A stretch of 9,556 bases of DNA, from assembly GCA_030950965.1 (NCBI GenBank), contig JAUZQP010000087.1, forward strand, positions 1-9,556. Direction: 5' to 3'. The translations under genes and the position numbers were made by a program. The stretch's first letter is position 1. Each line of letters starts with the position of its first letter. Under the pieces are notes generated by a model. It ran no database searches, had not been told where the DNA came from, and saw only the letters and a list, made by a program, of their open reading frames with translations. Origin of the DNA: Mariprofundaceae bacterium. Lineage in GTDB: Bacteria > Pseudomonadota > Zetaproteobacteria > Mariprofundales > Mariprofundaceae. Below are positions 1 through 7,025 of the stretch, one piece after another.

Positions 1-68
1 GCGCAATTCAGCGCGTACACAGCAGCAAAATCATCAGCACAGGCGCGACGAATCTTAACATGGAACAT
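1..68 (-). CDS. Probable GNAT-family N-acetyltransferase, N-terminal fragment
   Basis: Only the first 22 codons are in the window; the gene runs off the left edge. Reading leftward from ATG at 68-66 gives MFHVKIRRACADDFAAVYAL, which resembles the first beta strand and helix of GNAT acetyltransferases (a hydrophobic-Ile-Arg-Arg-Ala strand, then Asp-Asp and a helix). A strong Shine-Dalgarno sequence, GAGGGGG (complement of 73-79), lies about five bases upstream and fixes this start. The fragment lacks the acetyl-CoA binding motif, so the substrate is unknown and the family call rests on a short stretch. The 86 bases separating it from folA (69-154) hold no convincing terminator, only a 5-bp hairpin without a T run, so it may be co-transcribed with folA or have its own promoter. 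Confidence 0.5.
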   Translation of the reverse strand, partial: MFHVKIRRACADDFAAVYALNC

Positions 69-154
69 GTGACCCCCTCAATAAACGCGCATGGACTTTT
101 TGACGCGCTGTGAAAAGATGTTCCATCGCACAGTGTGGCAAGATGCCATGTGCG

Positions 155-637
155 TTAACAGCGTTCATAGGTACAAAAGCGACATGGCTCGCCATCGTCA
201 GGGCGTACTTCAGCGATACACTGCCATGCGTCCCAGACCATCGGTGGGAAATATACATCACCCTTGTGACAGCCCTCTACATGGGTGACTAGCAAGCGAT
301 CTGCCAGTGGCAGCCAGCGTTGATAAATTTCAGCACCGCCCATGACCATCAGTTCGGGATGCTCCGCCGCAGCTTGCAGTGCTTGCGTTATGGTGGTGAC
401 AGCCACGCAATTTTTGCCCCAGTTGCGCGCGCTGCGACTTTGAATGATATTCATCCTACCAGGCAAGGCGCGACCGATGGACTCATGAGTTTTTCTCCCC
501 ATGAGAATCGGCTTAGCCATGGTTTGTTGGCGGAACCACGCCATATCCGCAGAGATATGCCACGGCAGTTCAGTACCATTGCCGATGAGATGTTGTTCGT
601 CTTCTGCCCAGATTAGGGTGACGTGTGGCTTATTCAT
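155..637 (-). CDS. folA: Dihydrofolate reductase
   Basis: Reduces dihydrofolate to tetrahydrofolate with NADPH in the cytoplasm, supplying one-carbon carriers for thymidylate, purine and methionine synthesis. The 160-residue length is normal for bacterial DHFR. Visible landmarks are the substrate-side segment LIGNGTELPWHISADMAWF (residues 17-35) with Trp26 and the catalytic acid Asp31, the NADPH-binding GRKTHESIG (48-56), the second nucleotide loop VMGGAEIY (98-105) and a late THVEGCHKGDVYFP block (118-131). The N-terminal LIWAEDEQ, with Trp where E. coli has Ala, recalls lactobacillar DHFR. The start codon overlaps the last eight bases of ubiB (ATGAATAA) and has no good Shine-Dalgarno sequence of its own, so translation is probably coupled to ubiB. 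The ORF ends in TAA. Confidence 0.96.
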   Translation of the reverse strand: MNKPHVTLIWAEDEQHLIGNGTELPWHISADMAWFRQQTMAKPILMGRKTHESIGRALPGRMNIIQSRSARNWGKNCVAVTTITQALQAAAEHPELMVMGGAEIYQRWLPLADRLLVTHVEGCHKGDVYFPPMVWDAWQCIAEVRPDDGEPCRFCTYERC

Positions 638-2237
638 GCAATACCAGTATCAACCCTATGATCGCGCTGGCTGTTGCACCCGCTACAATCAAGGGGGAGT
701 TGTTTATATCGCCCACAAAGCAGGTGATTAATGCGCCTGCTGCCGCCAACAACAGCGCGCCACTCAGCCGCACAGTCGTGGCACTGTTATAACTCGGGGA
801 GCTCTCTTGTTTTTGCTCCAGTTGCTGCATCACAGTATCAATCCGCTCAGGGAGTTGCATCCATTGGCGCGCAGAACGCTTGGCATCTTGCGCCATCACC
901 TCAGCCTTACCCATAGGCCCCATGTGACGGGCAGCCCAGCGCGTAACCAAGGGCTTGGCTGATGTCCACATATTGAATTCGCCAGCCAGTTCACGCGCCA
1001 CACCCTCGAGTAGTACCATTGTTTTTTGCAGTAGCAGCAATTCAGTGCGTGTTTCCATGTGGAAGCGTTCGGTTACGGCAAACATACCAAACAGTAATTC
1101 AGCAATGGATATTTGCGCCAAAGGACGGTTGAAAATAGGTACGGCAATTTCACGCAAGGCATCTTCAAATGCCGATATATTGGTGTTTTCTGGTACATAG
1201 CCCGCTTCTAGATGAATCATGGCAGCGCGGTGGTAATCTTCTTGCAAAAAGGCCAGCATCATGACACCAATATAACGGCGAGAGTCCATGCTTAAACGAC
1301 CGACAATGCCAAAATCCACCAAAACCAGTTCACCGCTTTCAGACACAAAGATATTACCAGGATGCATATCAGCATGGAAGTAACCATCGACAAACGCCAT
1401 GTGAAAAAACAGCGTTGCCGCCCTGTCGCACAATTGCAATGTGTCATGCTTGGCCGCAATTAAGGCATCCTTTTCGTCAATGGGAATCCCTGAAATACGT
1501 TCCATCGTGAGCACTTCGGTGCTGGTGTATGCCCATTGCACCGCTGGTACGCGAATGCCTTCAAGGTCGGCGAAGTTCTCTTCAAAGCGACTGGCATGGG
1601 CAGCTTCGGCGCGTAGGTTCAATTCACCACGAATGCTGTCGGCAAACTCTTCGATAACGCTTCTGGCCTTGAGGCGGCGATACTCAGGGAAGTAGCGTTC
1701 AAACATCCGTGCCAACAAGCGTAAAATATCGAGGTCGGCATCAATGGTGCGCGTGATGTTGGGGCGGCGAATTTTAACTGCGACTTGTTGCCCATTGTGC
1801 AACTCAGCAAAATGAACTTGCGCAATCGAAGCGGCAGCAATGGGCGCGGCATCGAAGGTTTTGAATACACCATTATCACCCGTCATCGGTTTTTTAAAGG
1901 CGTTCTCAATCACTTTTTCGACATGGGAGATCGGTTCGGCAGGCACATTGTCCTGAAGTCTTTTCAGCTCTAATGCTACGGGTATGGGTAAAAGATCCAC
2001 GCGGGTGGACATCATTTGACCAAATTTAATAAAAGTAGGGCCGAGTTGCTCTAAGGCTAAGCGCAGTTGTACACCCAGATCATCGCTGGGCGCATCATCG
2101 CGAAACCATTGAATCAACCAAGCATAGGGGTAAAACAGGCGCATGCGCATCGCCAAGGCAGCCATACCGTGGGTGGTGAGAATATAACCGATTTTGATAA
2201 GACGAAGGTTGCGATGTAAATTACCCGCTAGCTTCAT
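630..2237 (-). CDS. ubiB: Ubiquinone biosynthesis atypical kinase/ATPase UbiB (ABC1/ADCK/COQ8 family)
   Basis: Member of the ancient atypical-kinase family required for ubiquinone synthesis, thought to act as an ATPase that helps lipid intermediates reach the membrane-bound Ubi enzymes. The 535 residues match the family length (about 545 in E. coli). Diagnostic motifs are all present: KFGQ (71-74, the family-specific KxGQ), the alanine-rich loop AAASIAQVH (134-142) that replaces the kinase glycine loop, AVKI with Lys155, an ELN segment near 205-207, the catalytic loop HADMHPGN (288-295) and metal-binding DFG (308-310). Two hydrophobic C-terminal helices, about 491-508 and 516-533, would anchor the protein in the inner membrane. 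Its ATG overlaps the ubiJ stop in an ATGA arrangement with no separate ribosome site, so it is probably translated by coupling. It ends in TAA. Confidence 0.97.
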   Translation of the reverse strand: MKLAGNLHRNLRLIKIGYILTTHGMAALAMRMRLFYPYAWLIQWFRDDAPSDDLGVQLRLALEQLGPTFIKFGQMMSTRVDLLPIPVALELKRLQDNVPAEPISHVEKVIENAFKKPMTGDNGVFKTFDAAPIAAASIAQVHFAELHNGQQVAVKIRRPNITRTIDADLDILRLLARMFERYFPEYRRLKARSVIEEFADSIRGELNLRAEAAHASRFEENFADLEGIRVPAVQWAYTSTEVLTMERISGIPIDEKDALIAAKHDTLQLCDRAATLFFHMAFVDGYFHADMHPGNIFVSESGELVLVDFGIVGRLSMDSRRYIGVMMLAFLQEDYHRAAMIHLEAGYVPENTNISAFEDALREIAVPIFNRPLAQISIAELLFGMFAVTERFHMETRTELLLLQKTMVLLEGVARELAGEFNMWTSAKPLVTRWAARHMGPMGKAEVMAQDAKRSARQWMQLPERIDTVMQQLEQKQESSPSYNSATTVRLSGALLLAAAGALITCFVGDINNSPLIVAGATASAIIGLILVLHE

Positions 2238-2893
2238 AATATGGTAGGTTGATGTAGGTGATCTACCTGATGTTCATCGCGCACCACCTGCTGTTCTAAA
2301 CGGCTTAAGCGATGTTGCAAATGCTCCACGCCTGCTTGCCATTGTTGCACGCGCTGCTCATCGGGGGTGTCGATGGCACGTAAGCCCTGTTGTAGGGTGT
2401 CATAAATGTTGAGACGAATTTTTTCTTCTGCTTCAATGGCGGCACGGGCGGCTTTAGCGACGCGGCGACCAAAGAAGTTGCCAAAAGCGCGTTCGAGTTC
2501 TTGTTCCCATTGCACATCGGCGTGTTGCATCAATTTTTTAAAACGCAACATAGATTCTGAGTCACCTGAAAGCGTCAAAAGCTGGCGAAAGACCAACTCA
2601 TCGGGATCTTCGTGGTTAAAAATCATCCGCGCAAAACCGCTGGTTTCGGCACTGATACGGACATTGACAGCACCATCATAACGTGGATGAACCTGCGCCT
2701 GTCCGCCCTGAAACGACAAAAAGAACAACGCGCCTGTATCACGCACATGAATGCGGAATATATGACCATCAAGGTCGTAGGCTTGCTCCAGTAGTTCTGG
2801 TTCGCGTTGCAAGCCTAGGTTTAACACCGTCGCTGCGACTACGCATTGTACCGGAATAGGAATCAGCCGTAACGGTAAAAACATCACATTCAC
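2234..2893 (-). CDS. ubiJ: Ubiquinone biosynthesis accessory factor UbiJ (SCP2 sterol-carrier domain)
   Basis: UbiJ is a non-catalytic, SCP2-fold protein that binds ubiquinone intermediates and organises the soluble Ubi complex (known for the E. coli protein, about 200 residues). This 219-residue protein has the expected layout: an N-terminal SCP2-like domain at roughly residues 15-115, including a conserved-looking GDSESMLRF segment, then a basic/alanine-rich helix (about 140-165) and a glutamine-rich predicted coiled coil near the C-terminus (about 185-212). The call also leans on position between ubiE and ubiB, the standard order. The start is GTG at 2893-2891, preceded at nine bases by GAGG (complement of 2903-2906), and overlaps the ubiE stop as GTGA. 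An ATG three codons further in has no such site. Sequence identity alone would support only an SCP2-domain protein. Confidence 0.9.
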   Translation of the reverse strand: MNVMFLPLRLIPIPVQCVVAATVLNLGLQREPELLEQAYDLDGHIFRIHVRDTGALFFLSFQGGQAQVHPRYDGAVNVRISAETSGFARMIFNHEDPDELVFRQLLTLSGDSESMLRFKKLMQHADVQWEQELERAFGNFFGRRVAKAARAAIEAEEKIRLNIYDTLQQGLRAIDTPDEQRVQQWQAGVEHLQHRLSRLEQQVVRDEHQVDHLHQPTIL

Positions 2894-3636
2894 AGCTTGT
2901 AACCTCGGTGTAGTGCGACCACACCACCCGTCATGTTTTCGTGGCGTACAAGGTCGAACCCCGCTTGTGAAATTAAACGAGAAAAGCGCTGTTGGTCGGG
3001 GAACCGACGAATGGACTCGACCAAGTATTGGTAGGATTCGCTATCGCCCGTGACCCATTTGCCTAAGCGTGGAATGACATGGAAGGAGTAGGTGTCGTAC
3101 ACCACATCCAGCAAGGGCAGCACAGGTTTGGAAAATTCTAGGCAGATGAACTGCCCGCCTGGTTTAAGCACACGGTAAAACTCGGCTAGTCCAGCCTCAA
3201 TATCAACGAAGTTGCGAATGCCAAAGGCGATGCTGACGCAATCCATCGAGGCATCAGCAAACGGCAGCTTGCTACCATCGGCTTGAATGCAGTCGGCGCG
3301 CCCAGGCAGATGACCGTCATCCAACATACGTCGCGCACCTTCGCGCAACATGGGGTCGTTGAGATCGGAGAGAATCACGCGCCCCGATGCGCCCAGCTTC
3401 TTCAAGTGCCCTAAGGCAACATCACCTGAGCCAGCAGCAACATCCAACACTGTTTGGCCTGAGCGAACAGCAGCGCACTGGCGCATGCGGCACTTCCAAA
3501 GTCGATGCATACCACCGCTCATCAAGTCATTCATCATATCATATTTATTTGCAACAGAGGAGAAAACTCCCATCACCCGATCTTTTTTCTCGTCGGAGCT
3601 AACCTGTTCAAAGCCGAAATGTGTACGTTCTTCCAT
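2890..3636 (-). CDS. ubiE: Bifunctional demethylmenaquinone/2-methoxy-6-polyprenyl-1,4-benzoquinol C-methyltransferase UbiE
   Basis: SAM-dependent C-methyltransferase acting on the benzoquinol ring in ubiquinone synthesis (and on demethylmenaquinone where that is made). With the start chosen here it has 248 residues, against 251 in E. coli. Visible features are THFGF at the N-terminus (5-9), KYDMMNDLMS before the SAM site, SAM motif I VLDVAAGSGD (63-72), FGIRN (138-142), RVLKPGG (155-161), YSFHVIPRLG and the C-terminal GGVVALHRGYKL, all typical of UbiE. The frame is open further upstream to TTG at 3690 and ATG at 3687, but the added segment is not family-like, so ATG at 3636-3634 is preferred even though its ribosome site is poor. 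It is the first gene of the leftward ubiE-ubiJ-ubiB-folA run. The presence of ubiJ and ubiB points to ubiquinone as the main product. Confidence 0.96.
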   Translation of the reverse strand: MEERTHFGFEQVSSDEKKDRVMGVFSSVANKYDMMNDLMSGGMHRLWKCRMRQCAAVRSGQTVLDVAAGSGDVALGHLKKLGASGRVILSDLNDPMLREGARRMLDDGHLPGRADCIQADGSKLPFADASMDCVSIAFGIRNFVDIEAGLAEFYRVLKPGGQFICLEFSKPVLPLLDVVYDTYSFHVIPRLGKWVTGDSESYQYLVESIRRFPDQQRFSRLISQAGFDLVRHENMTGGVVALHRGYKL

Positions 3637-3734
3637 GGGCGCAATCGTAGCAGCGTACAGAGTCAAGCTCCAGCGTAGTGATTGCATCAATTGAATTACG
3701 CCACGCCATCCTTAGGGTACTGCCATGATTCAGG

Positions 3735-3764
3735 GCTATACGCACACGGGTAGAATAATGGCAA
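3735..3764 (-). promoter_or_regulatory. Candidate promoter for the ubiE-ubiJ-ubiB-folA operon
   Basis: On the minus strand TTGCCA (complement of 3759-3764, five of six to the sigma-70 -35 consensus) is followed after 18 bases by TATAGC (complement of 3735-3740, four of six to the -10). Transcription would begin near 3728 and leave a leader of about 90 bases before the ubiE ATG. The match is modest and could arise by chance; the main support is its place in the only divergent spacer of the window. Confidence 0.3.
3751..3756 (+). promoter_or_regulatory. Candidate -10 element for the mnmG-rsmG-par operon
   Basis: TAGAAT matches the sigma-70 -10 hexamer at five of six positions and lies 32 bases before the proposed mnmG start. 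No good -35 hexamer is seen at 16-18 bases upstream, so this is a weak prediction. If real, the transcript would begin near 3763, just upstream of the parS site, placing that site at the very 5' end of the transcribed region where bound ParB could interfere with transcription. Confidence 0.3.
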
Positions 3765-3774
3765 TACGGGGTGA

Positions 3775-3790
3775 AGTTTCACGTGAAACA
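3775..3790. promoter_or_regulatory. parS-like ParB binding site at the start of mnmG (15/16)
   Basis: AGTTTCACGTGAAACA differs from the consensus chromosomal parS TGTTTCACGTGAAACA only at the first base, and its 14-base core (3776-3789) is a perfect palindrome. parS is the centromere-like site where ParB clamps load and spread. The parB gene lies in the same cluster and a perfect copy lies about 2.4 kb downstream, which makes a functional site very likely. It overlaps the translation start region of mnmG: GTG at 3783-3785 sits in the centre of the palindrome. Confidence 0.88.
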
Positions 3791-5648
3791 TGAAAAAATG
3801 AATGTTTTAGTCATTGGCGCAGGTCATGCAGGTTGTGAAGCGGCTGCCGCTGCCGCTCGCCGTGGTGCGCGTGTGCGATTGCTGACGCAGAATATCGACA
3901 CCATTGCCAAGATGTCCTGCAACCCCGCCATTGGTGGAATTGGTAAAAGCCATTTGGTCAAAGAGGTAGATGCCTTGGGTGGTTTGATGGGCAAGGCAGC
4001 AGATCGCGCTGCATTACAGTACCGCGTGCTTAATCAGCGCAAAGGGCCTGCCGTGCAAGCAACACGCGTGCAATGTGACCGTATGCAATACCATCTTGCG
4101 ATGCGTGATTTACTCGAATCCCACCGCACGCTAGAGATCTATCAAGCCACGGCAGAGCGCTTGTTGATTGACGGCGATGTAGTGCGTGGCGTGGTGGATA
4201 ACTATGGCAGCACCCATGAAGCCGATGCGGTGGTGCTGACTGCGGGTACATTTTTGCGTGGTGAAATTCACATTGGCGAAACACGCTTGCCTGCTGGACG
4301 CGCAGGCGACCCTGCAAGCATGGGGATTACACCAGGTTTGGAGCATTGCGATTTCCGTTTGGGACGACTAAAAACAGGCACGCCGCCACGCCTAGACAAG
4401 CGCAGTATTGCTTGGGATCAATTGGAGCAACAGCAGGGCGATGCAAAAGCCTTGCCCGTGTCGGTATTCAATCGCACCATTACTCCGCGCCAAATGAGCT
4501 GTGCCATCACCCGAACCAATGCTCAAGCACATACAGTGCTGCGTGATGCCCTTCATCGTTCGCCGATGTACAGCGGACAGATCGAAGGGAAGGGACCACG
4601 CTACTGTCCTAGTATCGAAGATAAAATCACCCGTTTTGCCGACAAAGACAGTCATCAAATATTCCTTGAGCCCGAAGGCTGGGAGAATCAAGAGGTGTAC
4701 CCCAACGGGATATCCACATCCATGCCGATTGATGTGCAGATGGCCTTTTTGCGTTGCATCACAGGCTTGGAAAACGTCCGCGTATTGCGCCCGGGCTATG
4801 CTATTGAGTACGATTATATTGACCCTACCGAGCTGCACAATACGCTGGAAACCAAACGTGTGGCCGGTCTGTTTTTGGCGGGGCAGATCAACGGCACAAC
4901 GGGTTATGAGGAAGCTGCGGCACAAGGTTTGTTGGCAGGCATCAATGCCGCCGCTGTGGCGTGTGACCTAGAAACATGGGTTCCTGATCGCAGCGAAGCC
5001 TACCTGGGTGTGATGGTAGATGATCTGGTGACCAGAGGCGTAACCGAGCCGTACCGCATGTTTACGTCGCGAGCTGAGTTTCGCTTGCATCTGCGCGAGG
5101 ATAACGCGCTGAGTCGCCTTGCCCCTCATGCCCTGCGCTGTGGCTTGTTAAGCAGTGACGATGCACGCACCGTAAGCCAACAAATGGAGGAGCAGCAGGC
5201 GGTGATTGCCGCTGCCGAAGCGTTAATGGTGGGCTCTGGTAAGGTGTGGCAAGCACGTTTGCAGTCGCATGACCTGCCTGTGCTGTCGCAAGGTATGGCG
5301 TTTATGAATTATTGCCATCGCGTCGATGTTGATACGCGCCACGCTATGGTATTACTGCCTGGTGCCGATAGTTTAACCATCCACCAGCAGGCACACTGCA
5401 TGGCAACGATTCATTACCACGGTTATTTAGAAAAAGAGTTGCTGGAAGTGAAACGTTTTCGCAATTACGAACGGTTGGCGATTCCTGCCGCGTTTGTCTA
5501 TGCGGAGGTCAAAGGCTTGAGCCATGAGTGTGTTCAACGATTGACCGCAGCTCAACCCAGCAGCGTGGGGCAGGCATCACGTTTATCAGGCATGACTCCA
5601 GCGGCTATTACCGCATTGACTTTGTACTTACGGCAACATCATGATTGA
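3783..5648 (+). CDS. mnmG: tRNA uridine-5-carboxymethylaminomethyl modification enzyme MnmG (GidA)
   Basis: FAD-dependent partner of MnmE; the complex installs the (carboxymethyl)aminomethyl group on the wobble uridine (U34) of certain tRNAs. Numbered from the GTG start (621 residues, about 629 in E. coli), the features are a Rossmann FAD motif [12 protein letters not shown] (10-21), [11 protein letters not shown] with conserved Cys46, YCPSIEDK with conserved Cys275, [17 protein letters not shown] (370-386), [20 protein letters not shown] (423-442) and a C-terminal [13 protein letters not shown] helical segment. Start choice is uncertain. GTG at 3783, inside parS, has GGGGTG (3768-3773) nine bases upstream. 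ATG at 3798 gives the minimal MNVLVIGAG form but has no ribosome site, and GTG at 3771 is also in frame. It overlaps rsmG by eight bases and leads the rightward operon. Confidence 0.97.
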   Translation: MKHEKMNVLVIGAGHAGCEAAAAAARRGARVRLLTQNIDTIAKMSCNPAIGGIGKSHLVKEVDALGGLMGKAADRAALQYRVLNQRKGPAVQATRVQCDRMQYHLAMRDLLESHRTLEIYQATAERLLIDGDVVRGVVDNYGSTHEADAVVLTAGTFLRGEIHIGETRLPAGRAGDPASMGITPGLEHCDFRLGRLKTGTPPRLDKRSIAWDQLEQQQGDAKALPVSVFNRTITPRQMSCAITRTNAQAHTVLRDALHRSPMYSGQIEGKGPRYCPSIEDKITRFADKDSHQIFLEPEGWENQEVYPNGISTSMPIDVQMAFLRCITGLENVRVLRPGYAIEYDYIDPTELHNTLETKRVAGLFLAGQINGTTGYEEAAAQGLLAGINAAAVACDLETWVPDRSEAYLGVMVDDLVTRGVTEPYRMFTSRAEFRLHLREDNALSRLAPHALRCGLLSSDDARTVSQQMEEQQAVIAAAEALMVGSGKVWQARLQSHDLPVLSQGMAFMNYCHRVDVDTRHAMVLLPGADSLTIHQQAHCMATIHYHGYLEKELLEVKRFRNYERLAIPAAFVYAEVKGLSHECVQRLTAAQPSSVGQASRLSGMTPAAITALTLYLRQHHD

Positions 5649-6231
5649 ACTTGACCCACAACAACAAGAAAAAATGGCACTGTATGTGCACGAGGTCTTG
5701 CGCTTCCGCAAGGCGTTGAACCTTACCTCGGTGGACGATGAGGCAGAATTTTACCAACGGTTTATTCACCCCACGCTGGCGATGATTCCTTACATTCCGC
5801 GCCACCATGGCCGCTTTCTGGATATTGGTAGCGGCATGGGTGTGCCGGGTGTACCGCTGATGATCGCCATGCCCGACATGGTGGGCGTGCTGGTGGAGCG
5901 GCGTAAAAAACGCGCTGAGTTCCTGCGCCATATCCTGCGCCGCGTTCGTCTGCGCGGCGAAGTGTATGATGCCGATGTGCGCCACCTACCGTGCTTGAAT
6001 ATTGATCTGTTCACCGCCCGTGCTGTGACTGAGCCAGCATCGTTGTTCGATATGTGTACACCGCATGCGAATAAAGGTGCAGTAGCAGTCATGCCTGTAT
6101 CTGGCACAGCTCCTTTGCAAGCGCATGGCGACTGGAAGCCTGTTGAGCACAGCTTTGTCGATGCCGTGAACACACAGCAAATTCAACACTACGCATGGCA
6201 TGGTCAGGAGGATGTTTCACGTGAAACATAA
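5641..6231 (+). CDS. rsmG: 16S rRNA (guanine-527-N7)-methyltransferase RsmG (GidB), divergent
   Basis: SAM-dependent enzyme that methylates N7 of G527 in 16S rRNA. It is identified by the family's N-terminal helical segment ending in LNLTSV (26-31), the SAM-binding loop [13 protein letters not shown] (61-73), [12 protein letters not shown] (86-97) at the next strand-helix, and its fixed place between mnmG and parA. At 196 residues it is slightly short (207 in E. coli). It looks divergent: the RHxxDS block of typical RsmG reads RFIHPT here (40-45), and the SRA block reads TARAVTEP (125-132). The start overlaps the mnmG stop by eight bases, suggesting coupling. The last codons, ending in VSRET, are spelled by a perfect parS site, and the stop is TAA. 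Confidence 0.9.
   Translation: MIELDPQQQEKMALYVHEVLRFRKALNLTSVDDEAEFYQRFIHPTLAMIPYIPRHHGRFLDIGSGMGVPGVPLMIAMPDMVGVLVERRKKRAEFLRHILRRVRLRGEVYDADVRHLPCLNIDLFTARAVTEPASLFDMCTPHANKGAVAVMPVSGTAPLQAHGDWKPVEHSFVDAVNTQQIQHYAWHGQEDVSRET
6206..6211 (+). promoter_or_regulatory. Ribosome binding site that decides the parA start
   Basis: AGGAGG is a full Shine-Dalgarno match. The ATG at 6212 abuts it with no spacing and the in-frame ATG at 6200 lies upstream of it, so neither is well placed. The in-frame GTG at 6221-6223 lies nine bases downstream, so GTG is the best supported start. The site lies inside the rsmG coding sequence. Confidence 0.7.
6213..6228. promoter_or_regulatory. Perfect parS centromere site at the rsmG/parA junction
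   Basis: TGTTTCACGTGAAACA matches the consensus chromosomal parS at all 16 positions and is fully palindromic. ParB, encoded about 800 bases downstream, is expected to load here and spread along the DNA. The site is read in two frames: as the last codons of rsmG (VSRET) and as the region containing the GTG start of parA. Bound ParB could therefore also regulate the par genes, though that is inference. Confidence 0.95.
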
Positions 6232-7009
6232 GAACATTGGGCGTATCGTCGCCATAGCCAACCAAAAAGGTGGCGTAGGAAAAACCACCACCGCCATTAA
6301 TCTTGCAGCCTCGCTGGCGATGCTTAACCAACGCGTGTTGATTATCGACATGGATCCACAAGGCAATGCTTCGTCAGGCTTGGGCTTGGATAAAAACCAA
6401 CTTCGCCACGGAACCTATGCCTTGTTGCAAGGGCGTACAGGGCTGGAGTAAAGCCTTGTTAGCAGTGCCTACGAGCGACTTTTTATTGTGCCAACTAATA
6501 TGGATTTAGCGGGTGCGGAAGTAGAGATGGTGAACACGCCCAAGCGCGAATTCTGCTTGGATAAAGCGTTGAAGCAGTATCAAGGAGAGCCGTTTGATGT
6601 GGTGCTGGTGGATTGCCCACCTGCTTTAAGCCTGTTGACGCTGAACGTTATGGTCGCGGCGGATGAATTGTTGGTTCCTTTGCAGGCAGAGTTTTATGCC
6701 TTAGAGGGATTATCACAGCTGCTCGAAACCATGCGCCGCATTCGTACATCCATGAACCCTGAACTAGGGTTGGGCGGCATTGTCCTCACGATGGTGGATA
6801 AACGAAACAACCTATCACAACAAGTGGAAGCAGAAGCGCGTGATTATTTTGGTCAGCAGGTGTACCACCAAGTCATTCCGCGCAACGTGCGTTTGTCCGA
6901 AGCTCCGAGCTATGGCATGCCAACGCTGTACCACGATGCACGCTCCATCGGCGCACAAGCATATTTAAATATGGCTCAAGAGTTCATACAGCGACATCAA
7001 ACAACGTAA
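6221..7009 (+). pseudogene. parA: Chromosome partitioning ATPase ParA (Soj), interrupted by an in-frame TAA
   Basis: Deviant-Walker ATPase that, with ParB bound at parS, drives origin segregation on the nucleoid. From the GTG start the frame would encode 262 residues, a normal ParA length, if the TAA at 6449-6451 (codon 77) were sense. Upstream lie the Walker A motif KGGVGKTTT (16-24) and the A' region IIDMDPQG (41-48). Downstream, in the same frame without any shift, come SLVSSAYERLFIVPTN, MDLAGAEVE, the Walker B region VVLVDCPP (Asp near 131), and AEFYALEGLSQLLETM. The 12 codons after TAA are also ParA-like, so only one codon is abnormal. A C-to-T change of CAA (Gln) would explain it, as would GAA or AAA. 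A restart at GTG 6488, ATG 6500 or ATG 6527 would give a C-terminal piece lacking the P-loop. The cause may be a true nonsense mutation or a base error. Confidence 0.85.
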
Positions 7010-7025
7010 ACAACAGGATAATGAC

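Noticed and set aside
60..126. Inverted 9-base repeat, ATGGAACAT (60-68) and ATGTTCCAT (118-126)
   Set aside because: It is short, with a 49-base spacer, and the left arm is explained by the start of the GNAT gene. It is too weak to call an operator or attachment site.
95..145. Possible rho-independent terminator after folA on the minus strand
   Set aside because: Only a 5-bp TGGCA/TGCCA hairpin (137-149) and short GC-rich repeats are visible, with no T run directly following a strong stem.
3685..3690. Upstream TTG/ATG start for ubiE adding 17-18 residues
   Set aside because: The extra N-terminal residues are not UbiE-like, and the internal start gives a protein of normal family length beginning MEERTHFGF.
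4193..4201. GGTGGATAA, one mismatch from a DnaA box (also at 6793-6801; ATATCCACA at 4709-4717)
   Set aside because: The sites are isolated, lie inside conserved coding sequence of mnmG and parA, and do not cluster near an AT-rich stretch. Single one-mismatch matches are expected by chance.
4392..4925. Long minus-strand open frame of 177 codons inside mnmG
   Set aside because: It is antisense to a highly conserved gene, shows no recognisable domain, and is best explained as a shadow frame.
6488..7009. Separate gene starting at GTG 6488 encoding a ParA C-terminal half
   Set aside because: There is no ribosome site before the GTG, and the codons between the TAA and the GTG are still ParA-like in the same frame. 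One interrupted gene explains the data better than two genes.
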